A DNA stretch of 64,000 bases from G041200185 sp041200185 (lineage in GTDB: Bacteria > Pseudomonadota > Alphaproteobacteria > BNTO01): assembly GCA_041200185.1 (NCBI GenBank), contig CP165730.1, positions 620,001 to 684,000 on the forward strand. The letters are read 5' to 3'. Of the stretch, positions 45,942-55,440 are shown one piece after another. The notes beneath the pieces are model-generated. The model saw only the letters and a list, made by a program, of their open reading frames with translations, ran no database searches and was not told the origin of the DNA. Numbering within the stretch: the stretch's first letter is position 1; the number at the start of each line of letters is the position of its first letter. The position numbers and the translations under genes are program-made.

Positions 45942-46346
45942 ATGACGAAGTTTTTATTTTTGATTTTTAAAATAATGGTTCTTACAACTCCTTCACTCAC
46001 ACACGGCTCGAACAATGCTGGAGAAGAACTTATAGAACGGAATCTACCGCAACAGGGACGTTTTCATGTCAGAGTTATCCCAAGTGTGGCTCCAACACAC
46101 CTTCCTACCATACTGCCCCTTTCTCCTTGGTTTCTGGGTTTGGAGGCTAATGGAAAAACAGAGGACACTCCCCAGCCTCCTCCAAGACCCATTACTCCCT
46201 TTGAACCAAACAGGATGAGTTTATCTGTAGCTCCTACATTCCCTTCTCGAGTCCAGGATTCATCTCTGTCCGCCCCAACCCCTCACCCCAATGAGGACGA
46301 TTGGCAGGAAGAACTGATCCAGAAAATTAAGAGATTGCACCCCTAG
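45942..46346 (+). CDS. Small exported Pro-rich orphan
   Basis: From the ATG at 45942, 134 residues. A signal peptide (KFLFLIFKIMVLTTPSLTHG) is followed by a Pro/Ser/Thr-rich, mostly disordered mature part (for example TEDTPQPPPRPITPFEP) and a short helical end (DDWQEELIQKIKRLHP). No family is recognised. The first open codon of the frame is a TTG 18 bases earlier, but the ATG starts the leader. It is divergent from cysS. Confidence 0.55.
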   Translation: MTKFLFLIFKIMVLTTPSLTHGSNNAGEELIERNLPQQGRFHVRVIPSVAPTHLPTILPLSPWFLGLEANGKTEDTPQPPPRPITPFEPNRMSLSVAPTFPSRVQDSSLSAPTPHPNEDDWQEELIQKIKRLHP

Positions 46347-46590
46347 TCTTTGACGATTTCCATATTCTGTGGGTGGTAGCTGCGTACTCATTCTCATGAT
46401 ACCTTATTTGTATCTGTGAATACTATTATTTAAATAATAGATGCAGCATTAGTCAAGTATAACTGAACATAGAAGTTAACTTGTGAATAATTCTACACAG
46501 ATCTGAATGACAAACAACTCTTGCTACGAACTATGAATACCGTGTAGATTGCTGCTAGGTTGAAGCTAGCAGCTATTGCAGGAGTCAGAA

Positions 46591-47432
46591 ATGGGAAGGT
46601 TGGTGTTTTTGCTAGGGTGGATGGTTCCAGTTATTGCCGTTGGGAGCCACGAAAAAAGAACTCAGAAAATCCAGGACAAGTCGTCCCACATATTTTAGTA
46701 ACCGTCGAGAAGACGAAAGAGTGCACGAATCGGACATGCAACGTTTTTGAGGACTGTACGAGTATGATCGAAACGCTTGTGGGCGATAATCAACAACTTA
46801 GAAAAGATCGAACATTACTTGTCAGTCTGTTACATAACTTAGAAAAGAAAAGCGGTATCGATAACGGGAAAGTCTTGCAAGCCTGTCATCAACTCATAGA
46901 TCAAAGGGATAAAGCCGTTGAAGTAGTCACTCTATATGAGACTGTTCTGCCGAAATTGGAGCAAACTTTGCAATTGCTTAATACGAGAGTTTCGGAGCAA
47001 AGACAAACTATCGACAAACAAGCGCAAGCACTTGCGGCACTTGGATAGAAGTTCCTCGAGATCACCCAAGAGAATGAGCGACTCAGGAACGAGAATGCCT
47101 TGATGTCTGAGTTGTCTGTCAAAACAGTCACGCTAGAAAGAAAAGTTTCCGAACTTGAAAAGTTGTCGGAGGATTATAAAAATCGACTTCTCGACAAGAG
47201 CGCAGAAATAGGACGACTTCAGGAAGAAATTTGGTTGCTCAGAAGAGAGATCCAATCTCTGAATGAGAGAATTGAAACCCTTAAACAGGACGAAAGGGAA
47301 ATTGAGAGTGTTCTTGACCATCTTGAAAGCGTTAACCAGGAATTGCGTCAGGAATTATCAATTCATAAAAACCATGTTGCGACTTTAACAAATGAAAACG
47401 CAGAAAGTACAGAAGGCGAAGATTCTGAGTAA
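46591..47432 (+). pseudogene. Broken exported coiled-coil protein
   Basis: A good GGAG site precedes an ATG at 46591 that starts a clean signal peptide (GRLVFLLGWMVPVIAVGSHE). That frame stops at about 46698, but the neighbouring frame continues with protein-like text (TVEKTKECTNRTCNVFEDC and so on). One base gained or lost in the A-run at 46652-46657 would join them. A TAG at 47046-47048 then interrupts a long coiled coil (RVSEQRQTIDKQAQALAAL before it; LERKVSELEKLSEDYKNRLL and LNERIETLKQDEREIESVL after it), which ends at 47432. Two independent lesions mark a pseudogene. Original length about 280 residues. Confidence 0.75.
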
Positions 47433-47723
47433 TTATCAAAAGATACGCTTTCCAAAAATCTAAATTCATCCTTGATCCTTCGGTAATCATTGTCGCTAAG
47501 ACATCGAAGAGAAGGCTCCCGCCACATCCTCGTAAGCATCAGGTAGATGAATGCAGCCTCATATCTCGTTAACTTCTAAAGTCTATTCGGCAGAAGTGAA
47601 AATATCTTATCTAACCGTTTTATTCGCCCGAAAGGAGGTTTTCTTGTTGGCGAAATTCTGCACCATAGTGTAAGGACTTCTCATTTTACAAAACTACATT
47701 TAGTGGTATTTTGTGCAATTTGA
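47433..47723. other. Non-coding stretch before the nrdD promoter
   Basis: No gene seen in about 290 bp; the only signals are the palindrome and promoter at 47724-47761. Confidence 0.45.
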
Positions 47724-47737
47724 TACAAGATCTTGTA
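47724..47737. promoter_or_regulatory. 14-bp palindrome overlapping the nrdD -35
   Basis: TACAAGATCTTGTA is a perfect palindrome that covers most of the -35 box of the nrdD promoter. Such placement is typical for a repressor site. It is neither a good FNR box nor a clear NrdR box, so the regulator is unknown. Confidence 0.55.
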
Positions 47738-47761
47738 CACCCCTTTCGTTTTCGCTATACT
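47733..47761 (+). promoter_or_regulatory. Sigma70-type promoter of nrdD
   Basis: TTGTAC (47733-47738), 17-bp spacer, TATACT (47756-47761). Predicted start of transcription about 47768, leaving a leader of about 30 bases before the ATG. Confidence 0.7.
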
Positions 47762-47798
47762 CTCTCCAGAGATAGGGAGTTAACTATCACGAGGGTCC

Positions 47799-50030
47799 AT
47801 GGCTACTATGTTTACGCGTCCTAAGGACGAACATTTCACCCCCAATGATGCCTTTGTCGGCAACGTCACGGCTTTGCATTTCCCGGAGGTGGTCAAACGT
47901 GACCACAAGCGCGTTCCTTTTGACGCAGGGAGGATTGTCGTTGCCCTCCAAAAGGCCGGCGCTGAAACAGGAGAGTACGGCGAAGACGAGGCACGGTTTA
48001 TGGCCGAGCAAGTCAAGAAAATTATTCGGCACAAGACCTATCATGATGCTCTTTCGATCGAAGAGATCCAGGACATTGTCGAGCAAGTCCTGATTACTTC
48101 AAACTTCTTCAAAACAGCCCGAGCATACATCGTTTACCGTGAAAAGCACAGTCAACTGCGACGCGAAAAAAAGACTGTCTTGGACGCAGTTCAATCGGTG
48201 AATGAATATCTTGAAAGACTCGATTGGCGTGTTCAAGCTAACGCAAACCAGGGATATTCTCTTGGTGGTCTGATTTTAAATCTGTCAGGCAAAGTTGTTG
48301 CTAATTATTGGCTAAGTGAAGTTTACCCTGAGCTCGTTGCACAAGCTCACCGGGAAGGGGATTTTCATATCCATGATCTCGACATGCTTTCAGGATACTG
48401 TGCAGGATGGTCGCTTCGTATGGTTCTTGAAGAAGGTTTTAATGGTATCCCTGGTAAGGTTGAGTCTCTTCCTCCTAAGCATCTCTCGAGCGCAATGGGG
48501 CAAATGGTTAACTTTTTAGGCACACTTCAGAATGAGTGGGCGGGGGCTCAGGCATTCAGTTCGTTTGATACCTATTTGGCTCCTTTTGTGCGGATAGATA
48601 ACGTTTCATACGAAGAGCTGCTTCAAAATATGCAGGAGTTTATTTATAACCTCAACGTTCCCTCACGCTGGGGATCGCAATGCCCCTTCACAAACTTGAC
48701 GTTTGATTGGGTTTGTCCGCATGATCTTGAAAATCGTCATCCTGTTATTGGTGGTCAACAGGTGGATTTCACCTACGGCGAGCTACAGCATGAAATGGAT
48801 ATGATTAACCGTGCGTTCATCGAAGTCATGACGGCTGGTGATGCCAAGGGACGAATCTTTACTTTCCCGATCCCGACCTACAATATTACGAAGAATTTTG
48901 CCTGGGATAGTGACAATGCTAATCGTCTTTTTGAAATGACAGCTAAATATGGAACCCCATACTTCCAGAACTTTGTGAATTCCGATTTGGATCCGGGAAT
49001 GATCCGGTCAATGTGCTGCCGACTCCAACTCGACTTACGAGAGCTGCTCAAGAGGGGAAATGGCCTCTTTGGTTCAGCCGAGCAAACAGGGTCTATCGGC
49101 GTCGTCACTATCAACGCCGCACGGCTGGGGTACATCTACGAGGGGCATGAAGATCAGCTTTTGGCAAGGCTCGATGAACTTATGGAGCTTGCTAAGCAAA
49201 GTCTCGAGATCAAGAGGAAGGTGATTGCCCGGCTCATGGACGGTGGGTTGTATCCCTTTACGAAGAGGTATCTTGGTACGCTCAAAAATCACTTCTCCAC
49301 AATCGGCGTGAACGGGCTTAACGAGATGGTGCGTAATTTCACGGGTGATACCTATGACATATCCACACCAGAGGGACAAGCTCTAGCCATTCGCGTACTG
49401 GACCGTATGCGTGACAATCTTGTGCGATACCAGGAAGAGACAGGACATCTGTACAACCTCGAAGCGACACCGGCAGAGGGGACAACTTACCGTTTTGCAA
49501 AGGAAGATCAGAAGCGTTTTCCAGATATTATTCAAGCGGGAGTCAAATCTGCACCGTACTATACGAACTCCTCGCAGCTTCCTGTTGGATATACAGATGA
49601 TCCATTTGAAGCTTTGCAAAAACAGGAAAAACTCCAACAGAAATACACAGGAGGTACAGTTCTGCACCTTTACATGGGAGAAAGAATTTCTTCCTCTGCG
49701 GCTTGCAAAGATATTATTCGCAAGGTTACAAGTCAGTTCCGCATCCCTTACGTGACGATTACACCGACTTTCTCGATTTGTCCAAAGCACGGATACCTTC
49801 CTGGTGAGCACAAATTCTGCGAGAAATGTGACGACGAAATTCGTGCACAGAAAGGCCTACCTATGGATGCGCATCTTCCTGACGATCAGCGTCAAAAATG
49901 CGAAGTTTGGACCCGTGTCATGGGGTATTTGCGGCCTGTTGATAGTTTCAATATCGGCAAAAAAAGCGAGTTCAACGAACGTGTTATGTTTAAGGAAACG
50001 GGGAGCTGTTCTTGTTCAACCACACATTAA
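47799..50030 (+). CDS. nrdD: Anaerobic (class III) ribonucleoside-triphosphate reductase
   Basis: NrdD makes deoxyribonucleotides with a glycyl radical and works only without oxygen. An N-terminal ATP-cone (about residues 30-120; KRDHKRVPFDAGRIVVAL) for allosteric control is followed by the catalytic barrel with SQCPFTNLTFDW (active-site Cys) and GSIGVVTINAARLGY. The C-terminal zinc site is ICPKHGYLPGEHKFCEKC (about 666-683), and the radical Gly is in RVMGYLRPV (about 716). Length 743 is usual. The activating enzyme NrdG is not next to it. A second ATG 9 bases on is a possible start. Intact. Confidence 0.95.
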   Translation: MATMFTRPKDEHFTPNDAFVGNVTALHFPEVVKRDHKRVPFDAGRIVVALQKAGAETGEYGEDEARFMAEQVKKIIRHKTYHDALSIEEIQDIVEQVLITSNFFKTARAYIVYREKHSQLRREKKTVLDAVQSVNEYLERLDWRVQANANQGYSLGGLILNLSGKVVANYWLSEVYPELVAQAHREGDFHIHDLDMLSGYCAGWSLRMVLEEGFNGIPGKVESLPPKHLSSAMGQMVNFLGTLQNEWAGAQAFSSFDTYLAPFVRIDNVSYEELLQNMQEFIYNLNVPSRWGSQCPFTNLTFDWVCPHDLENRHPVIGGQQVDFTYGELQHEMDMINRAFIEVMTAGDAKGRIFTFPIPTYNITKNFAWDSDNANRLFEMTAKYGTPYFQNFVNSDLDPGMIRSMCCRLQLDLRELLKRGNGLFGSAEQTGSIGVVTINAARLGYIYEGHEDQLLARLDELMELAKQSLEIKRKVIARLMDGGLYPFTKRYLGTLKNHFSTIGVNGLNEMVRNFTGDTYDISTPEGQALAIRVLDRMRDNLVRYQEETGHLYNLEATPAEGTTYRFAKEDQKRFPDIIQAGVKSAPYYTNSSQLPVGYTDDPFEALQKQEKLQQKYTGGTVLHLYMGERISSSAACKDIIRKVTSQFRIPYVTITPTFSICPKHGYLPGEHKFCEKCDDEIRAQKGLPMDAHLPDDQRQKCEVWTRVMGYLRPVDSFNIGKKSEFNERVMFKETGSCSCSTTH

Positions 50031-50274
50031 CTTAACTTCGGACGAGGCATCATCACAAAAAGGCGTGGAGGTGCTCTCGTCGTATTTGATGCTTCATCGG
50101 CGGTATAATCTACTAACTGAAAAAAGTGCTTTCGTTGTGCCGAGAGACCTGTACGAGATTCTTGCTTTCTAGAGAGGCTGCTTGTTAGAATGCCGCCTGG
50201 GTGGGGTTGTTTCTACCCGAGGATATAGGTCTCCTTGGGGATTCTAATTTTGGCTAATAGGAAGTTGCTGTTTT

Positions 50275-51981
50275 ATGAAACGAATTTTTTTAACGACGGG
50301 TTGTTTACTTTTATCAGCATTTTCTTGTGTACAGGGTGCGGAATATTTTAACATCAAATTCAAGCACTATGCGACACAGAGTTACCAGTACAACCTCAAC
50401 AACGGCAAGCATTGCACAGTACGAGTACTTGATCTGGATCAATCTTCTGTAAATGTAGATAAGAAGGCGTACTCTTTGAACGAGATGTTTTCTGTACTTT
50501 CAAATCCAGAAAGATTACTTGAAGTTCTCTCTGCGGAAAATGGATCTCTTGTCCTTCAGTTTTTTGACGATGTAGCCAACAATCACTACGGTTCAGGCAA
50601 GAAAGATATCGCCGATCCGTCTCAGAACCCACCAGATAAAAAAGGTAAGTGCATCCGCCCATTCTATCGTAATGGAAAGACATATTATGTTAGATTACAC
50701 AAATCATACGTTAAATCTTTGAAAAAACTCAACGAATACGCACCCGATATTAAAGATATAATTGATGAGTACTCTGATAAAGAATCACGTAGAACCTCAT
50801 TAAAAGAGTGGTATATAGATCTAATTAACGAGGATAATCCAATGGGACTCTTTTTGAATTCTGCAGATTACGCCCAAAATGAAAATGTTCGCTTTCTTAA
50901 ACAGGACGATCCTCTTTTAGAAGATATCAGAAAAATCGAATTTCAAATTAGGCTGATTGATCCACTCGGAAATAATGTAGTCATTGCGAAATTTCATGAT
51001 CAGTCACCTACCCAAAAAGGAAGTAAGAAAAGGATCCAACAAGCTCACCCTAATGATGACGATTCTCAAGCACCAGAAGAGGCGCCGAAAGTCTCAAAAC
51101 ACAAAGATATCAAGAAGAAATCGACGAAAGTAAAAACGGAGAAAGAGGCAACGTCAGGAGGTGAACCGGCGAGTGAAAGCTCTCGTAAGACTAAAATTTT
51201 TAAAAACGCAAAATGTCAAGCCAAAGCTCCCGTATCTCTCATGTATGGAGTAAGCCGTAACGAGGAAGAGATCATCGAGCTCGAGAAAGGTGTTGAATGG
51301 ACACCCTATTTAGCCAAATTGACTTATTTGACATTGCAAAAAGTCGTTCAGCAGGATCCTACCCTGAATGCTCAAAATGCAGAGAAAAAGTTGACTGAAT
51401 TAATAAAAGGTAATCCAATAGAGCCTTTTGCCAATCAAAAGCTTTGCGAAGGGCTTTCTATTGAGAACGGACAAATCAAAATGAAGTCGCCATCAAAAAG
51501 TGATAAAGAAATTTTCCTCAGAAAGAAATTAATCTGTTTGGTCTTGAGCAGCAACCCACCCCAAGAGTTGAAAGACTCCTGTCATAAAATTCTAGATGCT
51601 CTCTCCGCGAATAACGATTCGCCCCGAAAAAGTAAAGGAACACAAGCAACGAATTTACAATTTTCTCCGGATATCTTTAGTTTGACAGCGACTAATAAGA
51701 TAAGAAGAATTCCTTGGGAAGCCGTTATTTACTTCGATATGGCAAGGGCGCAAAATCAAGACGATTTTGATGGACTTTCTCGTCTTCTTCCGACAATTCC
51801 CTCGAATGCAGTTTTTGCAGAGCGCTTCACGGAACGATCCGCGAAGAACGACAAAAAGACTCGGCCACCTCTCTCACAGACTTCCGTAAGTGAAGGCAGT
51901 GATAACGAACAGAAACATGGAAATGCATCCAGTTTCTTTGAAGAGGAAGAAGAGGAAGCCGATCTTGAGGGAAGCCTATAA
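50275..51981 (+). CDS. Large exported orphan protein, 568 aa
   Basis: A signal peptide (KRIFLTTGCLLLSAFSCVQG, cleavage near residue 21) begins the protein. An N-terminal folded region (to about 240) has strand and helix pieces (YVRLHKSYVKSLKKLNEYAP, RKIEFQIRLIDPLGNNVVIA). A basic, acidic, Ser/Lys-rich linker follows (about 245-305), then a helical region (about 320-520) and an acidic tail (SSFFEEEEEEADLEGSL). The linker is typical of secreted multi-domain proteins. I recognise no family. The gene follows nrdD by about 245 bp and has no visible ribosome site of strength. Confidence 0.65.
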   Translation: MKRIFLTTGCLLLSAFSCVQGAEYFNIKFKHYATQSYQYNLNNGKHCTVRVLDLDQSSVNVDKKAYSLNEMFSVLSNPERLLEVLSAENGSLVLQFFDDVANNHYGSGKKDIADPSQNPPDKKGKCIRPFYRNGKTYYVRLHKSYVKSLKKLNEYAPDIKDIIDEYSDKESRRTSLKEWYIDLINEDNPMGLFLNSADYAQNENVRFLKQDDPLLEDIRKIEFQIRLIDPLGNNVVIAKFHDQSPTQKGSKKRIQQAHPNDDDSQAPEEAPKVSKHKDIKKKSTKVKTEKEATSGGEPASESSRKTKIFKNAKCQAKAPVSLMYGVSRNEEEIIELEKGVEWTPYLAKLTYLTLQKVVQQDPTLNAQNAEKKLTELIKGNPIEPFANQKLCEGLSIENGQIKMKSPSKSDKEIFLRKKLICLVLSSNPPQELKDSCHKILDALSANNDSPRKSKGTQATNLQFSPDIFSLTATNKIRRIPWEAVIYFDMARAQNQDDFDGLSRLLPTIPSNAVFAERFTERSAKNDKKTRPPLSQTSVSEGSDNEQKHGNASSFFEEEEEEADLEGSL

Positions 51982-52067
51982 AGCTGTTCGATGAAGGAGG
52001 TGGAAGGATGGTTATACCTCCCTCTTTCCCTCCGCCCTTCCAGAAGCCCCTACGTAGCCCTCAGTCT

Positions 52068-52787
52068 TTACAATGACAACTCTTTTTGTTTTTCAAAAAT
52101 CTCACGCAGCCCTTTCTCAGCAAGGTCGAGCAATTTTTGAAGTTGATCTCGCCCGTAGGCCTGATGTTCGGCTGTCATTTGCAGTTCGGTAATGCGAAAC
52201 TCGTCATCCATCACGACATTAGCATCAACCTCAGCCGTCGAATCCTCGGCATAATCAATGTCCAACATCGGCGTTCCCTGAATGATACCGCATGAGATAG
52301 CCGCAACAGGGTGAAGAATCGGATCCTGAGAAAGTTTCTTGCGCCTTAGTAAATTGATAATAAGCTGCTTCATCGCGATAAAACCACCCGTGATACTAGC
52401 CGTACGTGTTCCACCATCGGCCTGAATAACATCGCAATCAATGCGGATCTGCCGCTCTCCTAGAGCTTTTAGATCCACAGCGGCACGCAAGGACCGCCCA
52501 ATCAGTCTCTGGATTTCTTGCGTACGCCCCGATTGCCGACCTTTTGCTGCTTCGCGTTCAATGCGCTCGTTTGCTGCACAGGGGAGCATGCCGTATTCCG
52601 CAGTCACCCATCCGCTTCCAGTATTGCGTAAAAATGCGGGGACCTTCTCGTCCAATGTAGCTGCACAGATTACATGCGTATTACCGAACTTAACAAAGCA
52701 GGACCCCAATGCGTTTTTAACAAACCCCGGCCCAAAGAAAAGAGGACGCAGCTCATCTGCATGCCGATTTTGGAAACGAACGACCAT
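52068..52787 (-). CDS. rph: Ribonuclease PH
   Basis: 3'-to-5' phosphorolytic exonuclease trimming tRNA 3' ends. The 239-residue protein shows FVKNALGSCFVKFGNTHVIC, GSGWVTAEYGMLPCA, REAAKGRQSGRTQEIQRLIGR and IDCDVIQADGGTRTASITGG, the RNase PH hallmarks including the Asp/Arg phosphate site. Length is normal. It follows secF by 36 bp on the same strand, an unusual extension of the yajC-secDF operon. Intact. Confidence 0.96.
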   Translation of the reverse strand: MVVRFQNRHADELRPLFFGPGFVKNALGSCFVKFGNTHVICAATLDEKVPAFLRNTGSGWVTAEYGMLPCAANERIEREAAKGRQSGRTQEIQRLIGRSLRAAVDLKALGERQIRIDCDVIQADGGTRTASITGGFIAMKQLIINLLRRKKLSQDPILHPVAAISCGIIQGTPMLDIDYAEDSTAEVDANVVMDDEFRITELQMTAEHQAYGRDQLQKLLDLAEKGLREIFEKQKELSL

Positions 52788-52823
52788 AACTTTCTCTCCC
52801 GATTATCGAAACCCTTAAATCCG

Positions 52824-53786
52824 TTAAACAACACTGACATGAGCTGAAGTAGGGCGCCCTTTTGAGGCCATTTTTTCACGGTTTAGCTTGAACAAAAGCA
52901 ACAAAGGAGCCGCTAGAGCGATCGATGAAAAAGTCCCTAATCCCACGCCGATGAAGATAGGCAAACTGAACGAAGCAATAACCTCTCCACCGAAAATGCA
53001 CAACGCTAAGATGGCTAGTAACGTTGTTCCAGCTGTTAGTACGGTTCGTGAAAGAGTCTCATTAATGCTCTTGTTAATGAGCTCCGGAAAAGGCATCTTG
53101 CGGTGCCGCCGAATATTTTCACGAATTCGGTCAAAAATAACGATAGAGTCGTTGATTGAGTATGATGCCGTCGTGAGAATAGCAACAATTGCCGTAGCGT
53201 TAAACTCCAGATCAAAAAGGCAGTAAGCTCCAACCAAACCCAAACAATCCTGCGATAGAGCGATCATTCCGCAAATAGCAAATTGCCACTCGAACCGAAA
53301 AACGATGTACAACGCGATAGCCACAATCGACAGAATGACGGCCTTGATTGCATTATTAACCAGTTCTTTTCCTACCGTTGGTCCGATGGTTTCCACTTTT
53401 CTGTAGGTAACGCCTTCGCCAAGGATTTCCTTAATCTGGCTAACGACCTGAACCTGTTCAGCGCTCTCCTGTTCAGCCGTTAACTGCACCTCTGTTGCTT
53501 GCTTACGCTCAAGCTTGATGACAAGATCGTGATTATCCGACCCAAATTTTTGCAGCAAAACATCCCCAAATCGACTCGAAAGTTTCTGTCGCAGAGTATC
53601 TAGATCCGGTTCTGTTGGGAAGCGCACTTCAACGATGTACCCTCCCTTGAAATCAATTCCATAATTCAGACCTTTTGTAAAGAAAAGGCCAATAGATCCT
53701 AAGATGATACATAAAGAAACAATAAAAATTTTACCCTTGTGAGCTATAAAATTAATATTAACATTATCAGGAATGAGTTTTAGCAT
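52824..53786 (-). CDS. secF: Protein translocase subunit SecF
   Basis: With SecD it uses the proton gradient to help pull proteins through SecYEG. The 320-residue protein has one N-terminal helix (FIVSLCIILGSIGLFFT), GLNYGIDFKGGYIVEVRF (the first domain hallmark), a periplasmic part, and five C-terminal helices with the conserved GATASYSINDSIVIFDRIREN element (here LTTASYSINDSIVIFDRIRE, about 230-250). It follows secD by 10 bp. Confidence 0.96.
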   Translation of the reverse strand: MLKLIPDNVNINFIAHKGKIFIVSLCIILGSIGLFFTKGLNYGIDFKGGYIVEVRFPTEPDLDTLRQKLSSRFGDVLLQKFGSDNHDLVIKLERKQATEVQLTAEQESAEQVQVVSQIKEILGEGVTYRKVETIGPTVGKELVNNAIKAVILSIVAIALYIVFRFEWQFAICGMIALSQDCLGLVGAYCLFDLEFNATAIVAILTTASYSINDSIVIFDRIRENIRRHRKMPFPELINKSINETLSRTVLTAGTTLLAILALCIFGGEVIASFSLPIFIGVGLGTFSSIALAAPLLLLFKLNREKMASKGRPTSAHVSVV

Positions 53787-53796
53787 GATCTTCTCC

Positions 53797-55395
53797 TTAA
53801 AATGGAAGCGTTTTCTTCTTACTGAGTCGGACCCACGTCGTCAACAACCATTGCGTCAGCGTTAAGGCTGTAAACATGGAAATGATAACGCCCAAAGCTA
53901 AGGTTACGGCAAAACCACGCACAGCTCCCGTCCCCAAATAATACAAAATCCACGCCCCAATCAATGTCGTGAGGTTTGAGTCCAAGATAGCAGTTAAGGC
54001 TCGCTTGTAGCCGTTATCAATAGCCGACATAACACGCATCCCCGTGCGAAACTCTTCACGAATGCGTTCGAAAATAAGGACGTTGGCATCAACAGCCATA
54101 CCTATTGTTAGAGCAATACCAGCAATACCCGGTAACGTCAGTGTTGCTCCTAAAACGGAAAGACTCGCAAACAATAAAACAACATTAACAGTTAGAGCTA
54201 TATCCGCAAAAAGCCCTAAATACGAGTACACGAGCAACATAAATACTGCCACAATAGCGAAGGCCATAATTGTCGCCGTCCTTCCGTGAGCAATGGAGTC
54301 TTCACCTAGGCTTGGCCCCACAACGGACTCCTGGATGACATTTAATGGTGCAGGAAGTGCACCCGCGCTTAGTAGCAACGCCAGCTCAGTTGCCTCTGCC
54401 ATAGTGAAGTGACCACTAATCTGCGCATCTCCACCTGAAATCGTATCCCTGAAAACAGGGGCGCTTAGTACCTTGTTGTCGAGAATGATAGCGAACTGCT
54501 TGTTGATATGCTGCGAGGCCTCATATATCTGCTGCTTACCAACGTTATTGAATCTTAAACTCACACACGGCTGGCCGTGCTGATCAAACGTCGCCTGGGC
54601 ACGCACAACGGAACTACCATGGATAATGACTTCCTTTTTGACCGGAAGATAAACGACAGTTCCATCTGTCAGCTCGTTTGGTAAGTACATAGTCCCAACT
54701 GGAGGTGTTGGTAGGTACGCCTTTGTTCCCTTGGCTTCAACAATCGACTGAACACTCTTATCGACCCATTGGAACGATAACTTCGCTGTTTTTCCAAGCA
54801 AGCGGCGAACCTCCGAAGGGTCTCCAACTCCGGGAAGCTGCACAATGATGCGGTCATCTCCTTGTCGCTGGATGTTAGGTTCTTTTGTTCCACTAGCGTC
54901 AATACGCTGCCGCACAACCTCTATAGACTGCTCAACAATATCCGAGTTTCGTTTTGCCATGGCCTGTTCCGAAAGAATAGCGTGGATAACGCCACCACCT
55001 ACATTTTCAAAAATCAAATTCTCATCCAGTTTTTTAAGTAATTTAATAACCTCATTCACCTTTGACTCATCTAACAGAACAACTTCGAGGGTCGCCCCCT
55101 TTGCGGCCTCCGTTTGAACACGTAGGCCTGTGTATTTTATTTGTTTTTTCTTTAAAAGCTTACGAACATCACTGAGGGTAGATGCCAGATACTCTTTGTT
55201 TACCGCCTTAATACCAACCTGCAACTGCAAATGCGAACCACCACGCAGGTCCAGCCCTAAGTTGACTGTCTTTTGTAACCAAGAGGGGAAAGACGAACGA
55301 ACGTTTTCCGGAACTAAGTTGGGACTCACAAACAACGCTCCCAGCGCGCACACCAAAACGATAACCCCAACCCTGAACCGCGAAAAAACTACCAT
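53797..55395 (-). CDS. secD: Protein translocase subunit SecD
   Basis: The 532-residue inner-membrane protein has an N-terminal helix, the hallmark GLDLRGGSHLQLQV (about 49-62), a large periplasmic part with RRIDASGTKEPNIQRQGDDR-like text (VRQRIDASGTKEPNIQRQGD, about 163-182), and five C-terminal helices with GIALTIGMAVDANVLIFERI (about 422-441) and the last gate. Size and order are those of canonical bacterial SecD. It follows yajC by 45 bp. Confidence 0.97.
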   Translation of the reverse strand: MVVFSRFRVGVIVLVCALGALFVSPNLVPENVRSSFPSWLQKTVNLGLDLRGGSHLQLQVGIKAVNKEYLASTLSDVRKLLKKKQIKYTGLRVQTEAAKGATLEVVLLDESKVNEVIKLLKKLDENLIFENVGGGVIHAILSEQAMAKRNSDIVEQSIEVVRQRIDASGTKEPNIQRQGDDRIIVQLPGVGDPSEVRRLLGKTAKLSFQWVDKSVQSIVEAKGTKAYLPTPPVGTMYLPNELTDGTVVYLPVKKEVIIHGSSVVRAQATFDQHGQPCVSLRFNNVGKQQIYEASQHINKQFAIILDNKVLSAPVFRDTISGGDAQISGHFTMAEATELALLLSAGALPAPLNVIQESVVGPSLGEDSIAHGRTATIMAFAIVAVFMLLVYSYLGLFADIALTVNVVLLFASLSVLGATLTLPGIAGIALTIGMAVDANVLIFERIREEFRTGMRVMSAIDNGYKRALTAILDSNLTTLIGAWILYYLGTGAVRGFAVTLALGVIISMFTALTLTQWLLTTWVRLSKKKTLPF

Positions 55396-55440
55396 AAAAA
55401 GCCTCTTATCCTCCCGCCACGCTTCCGATTACCTCTAACT

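Noticed and set aside
47715..47740. FNR box before nrdD
   Set aside because: TTGAT is present but the second half does not read ATCAA at the right spacing; only the TACAAGATCTTGTA palindrome is clean.
50064..50172. Short frame after nrdD
   Set aside because: About 36 codons without a proper ribosome site distance or a recognisable product; it is not NrdG.
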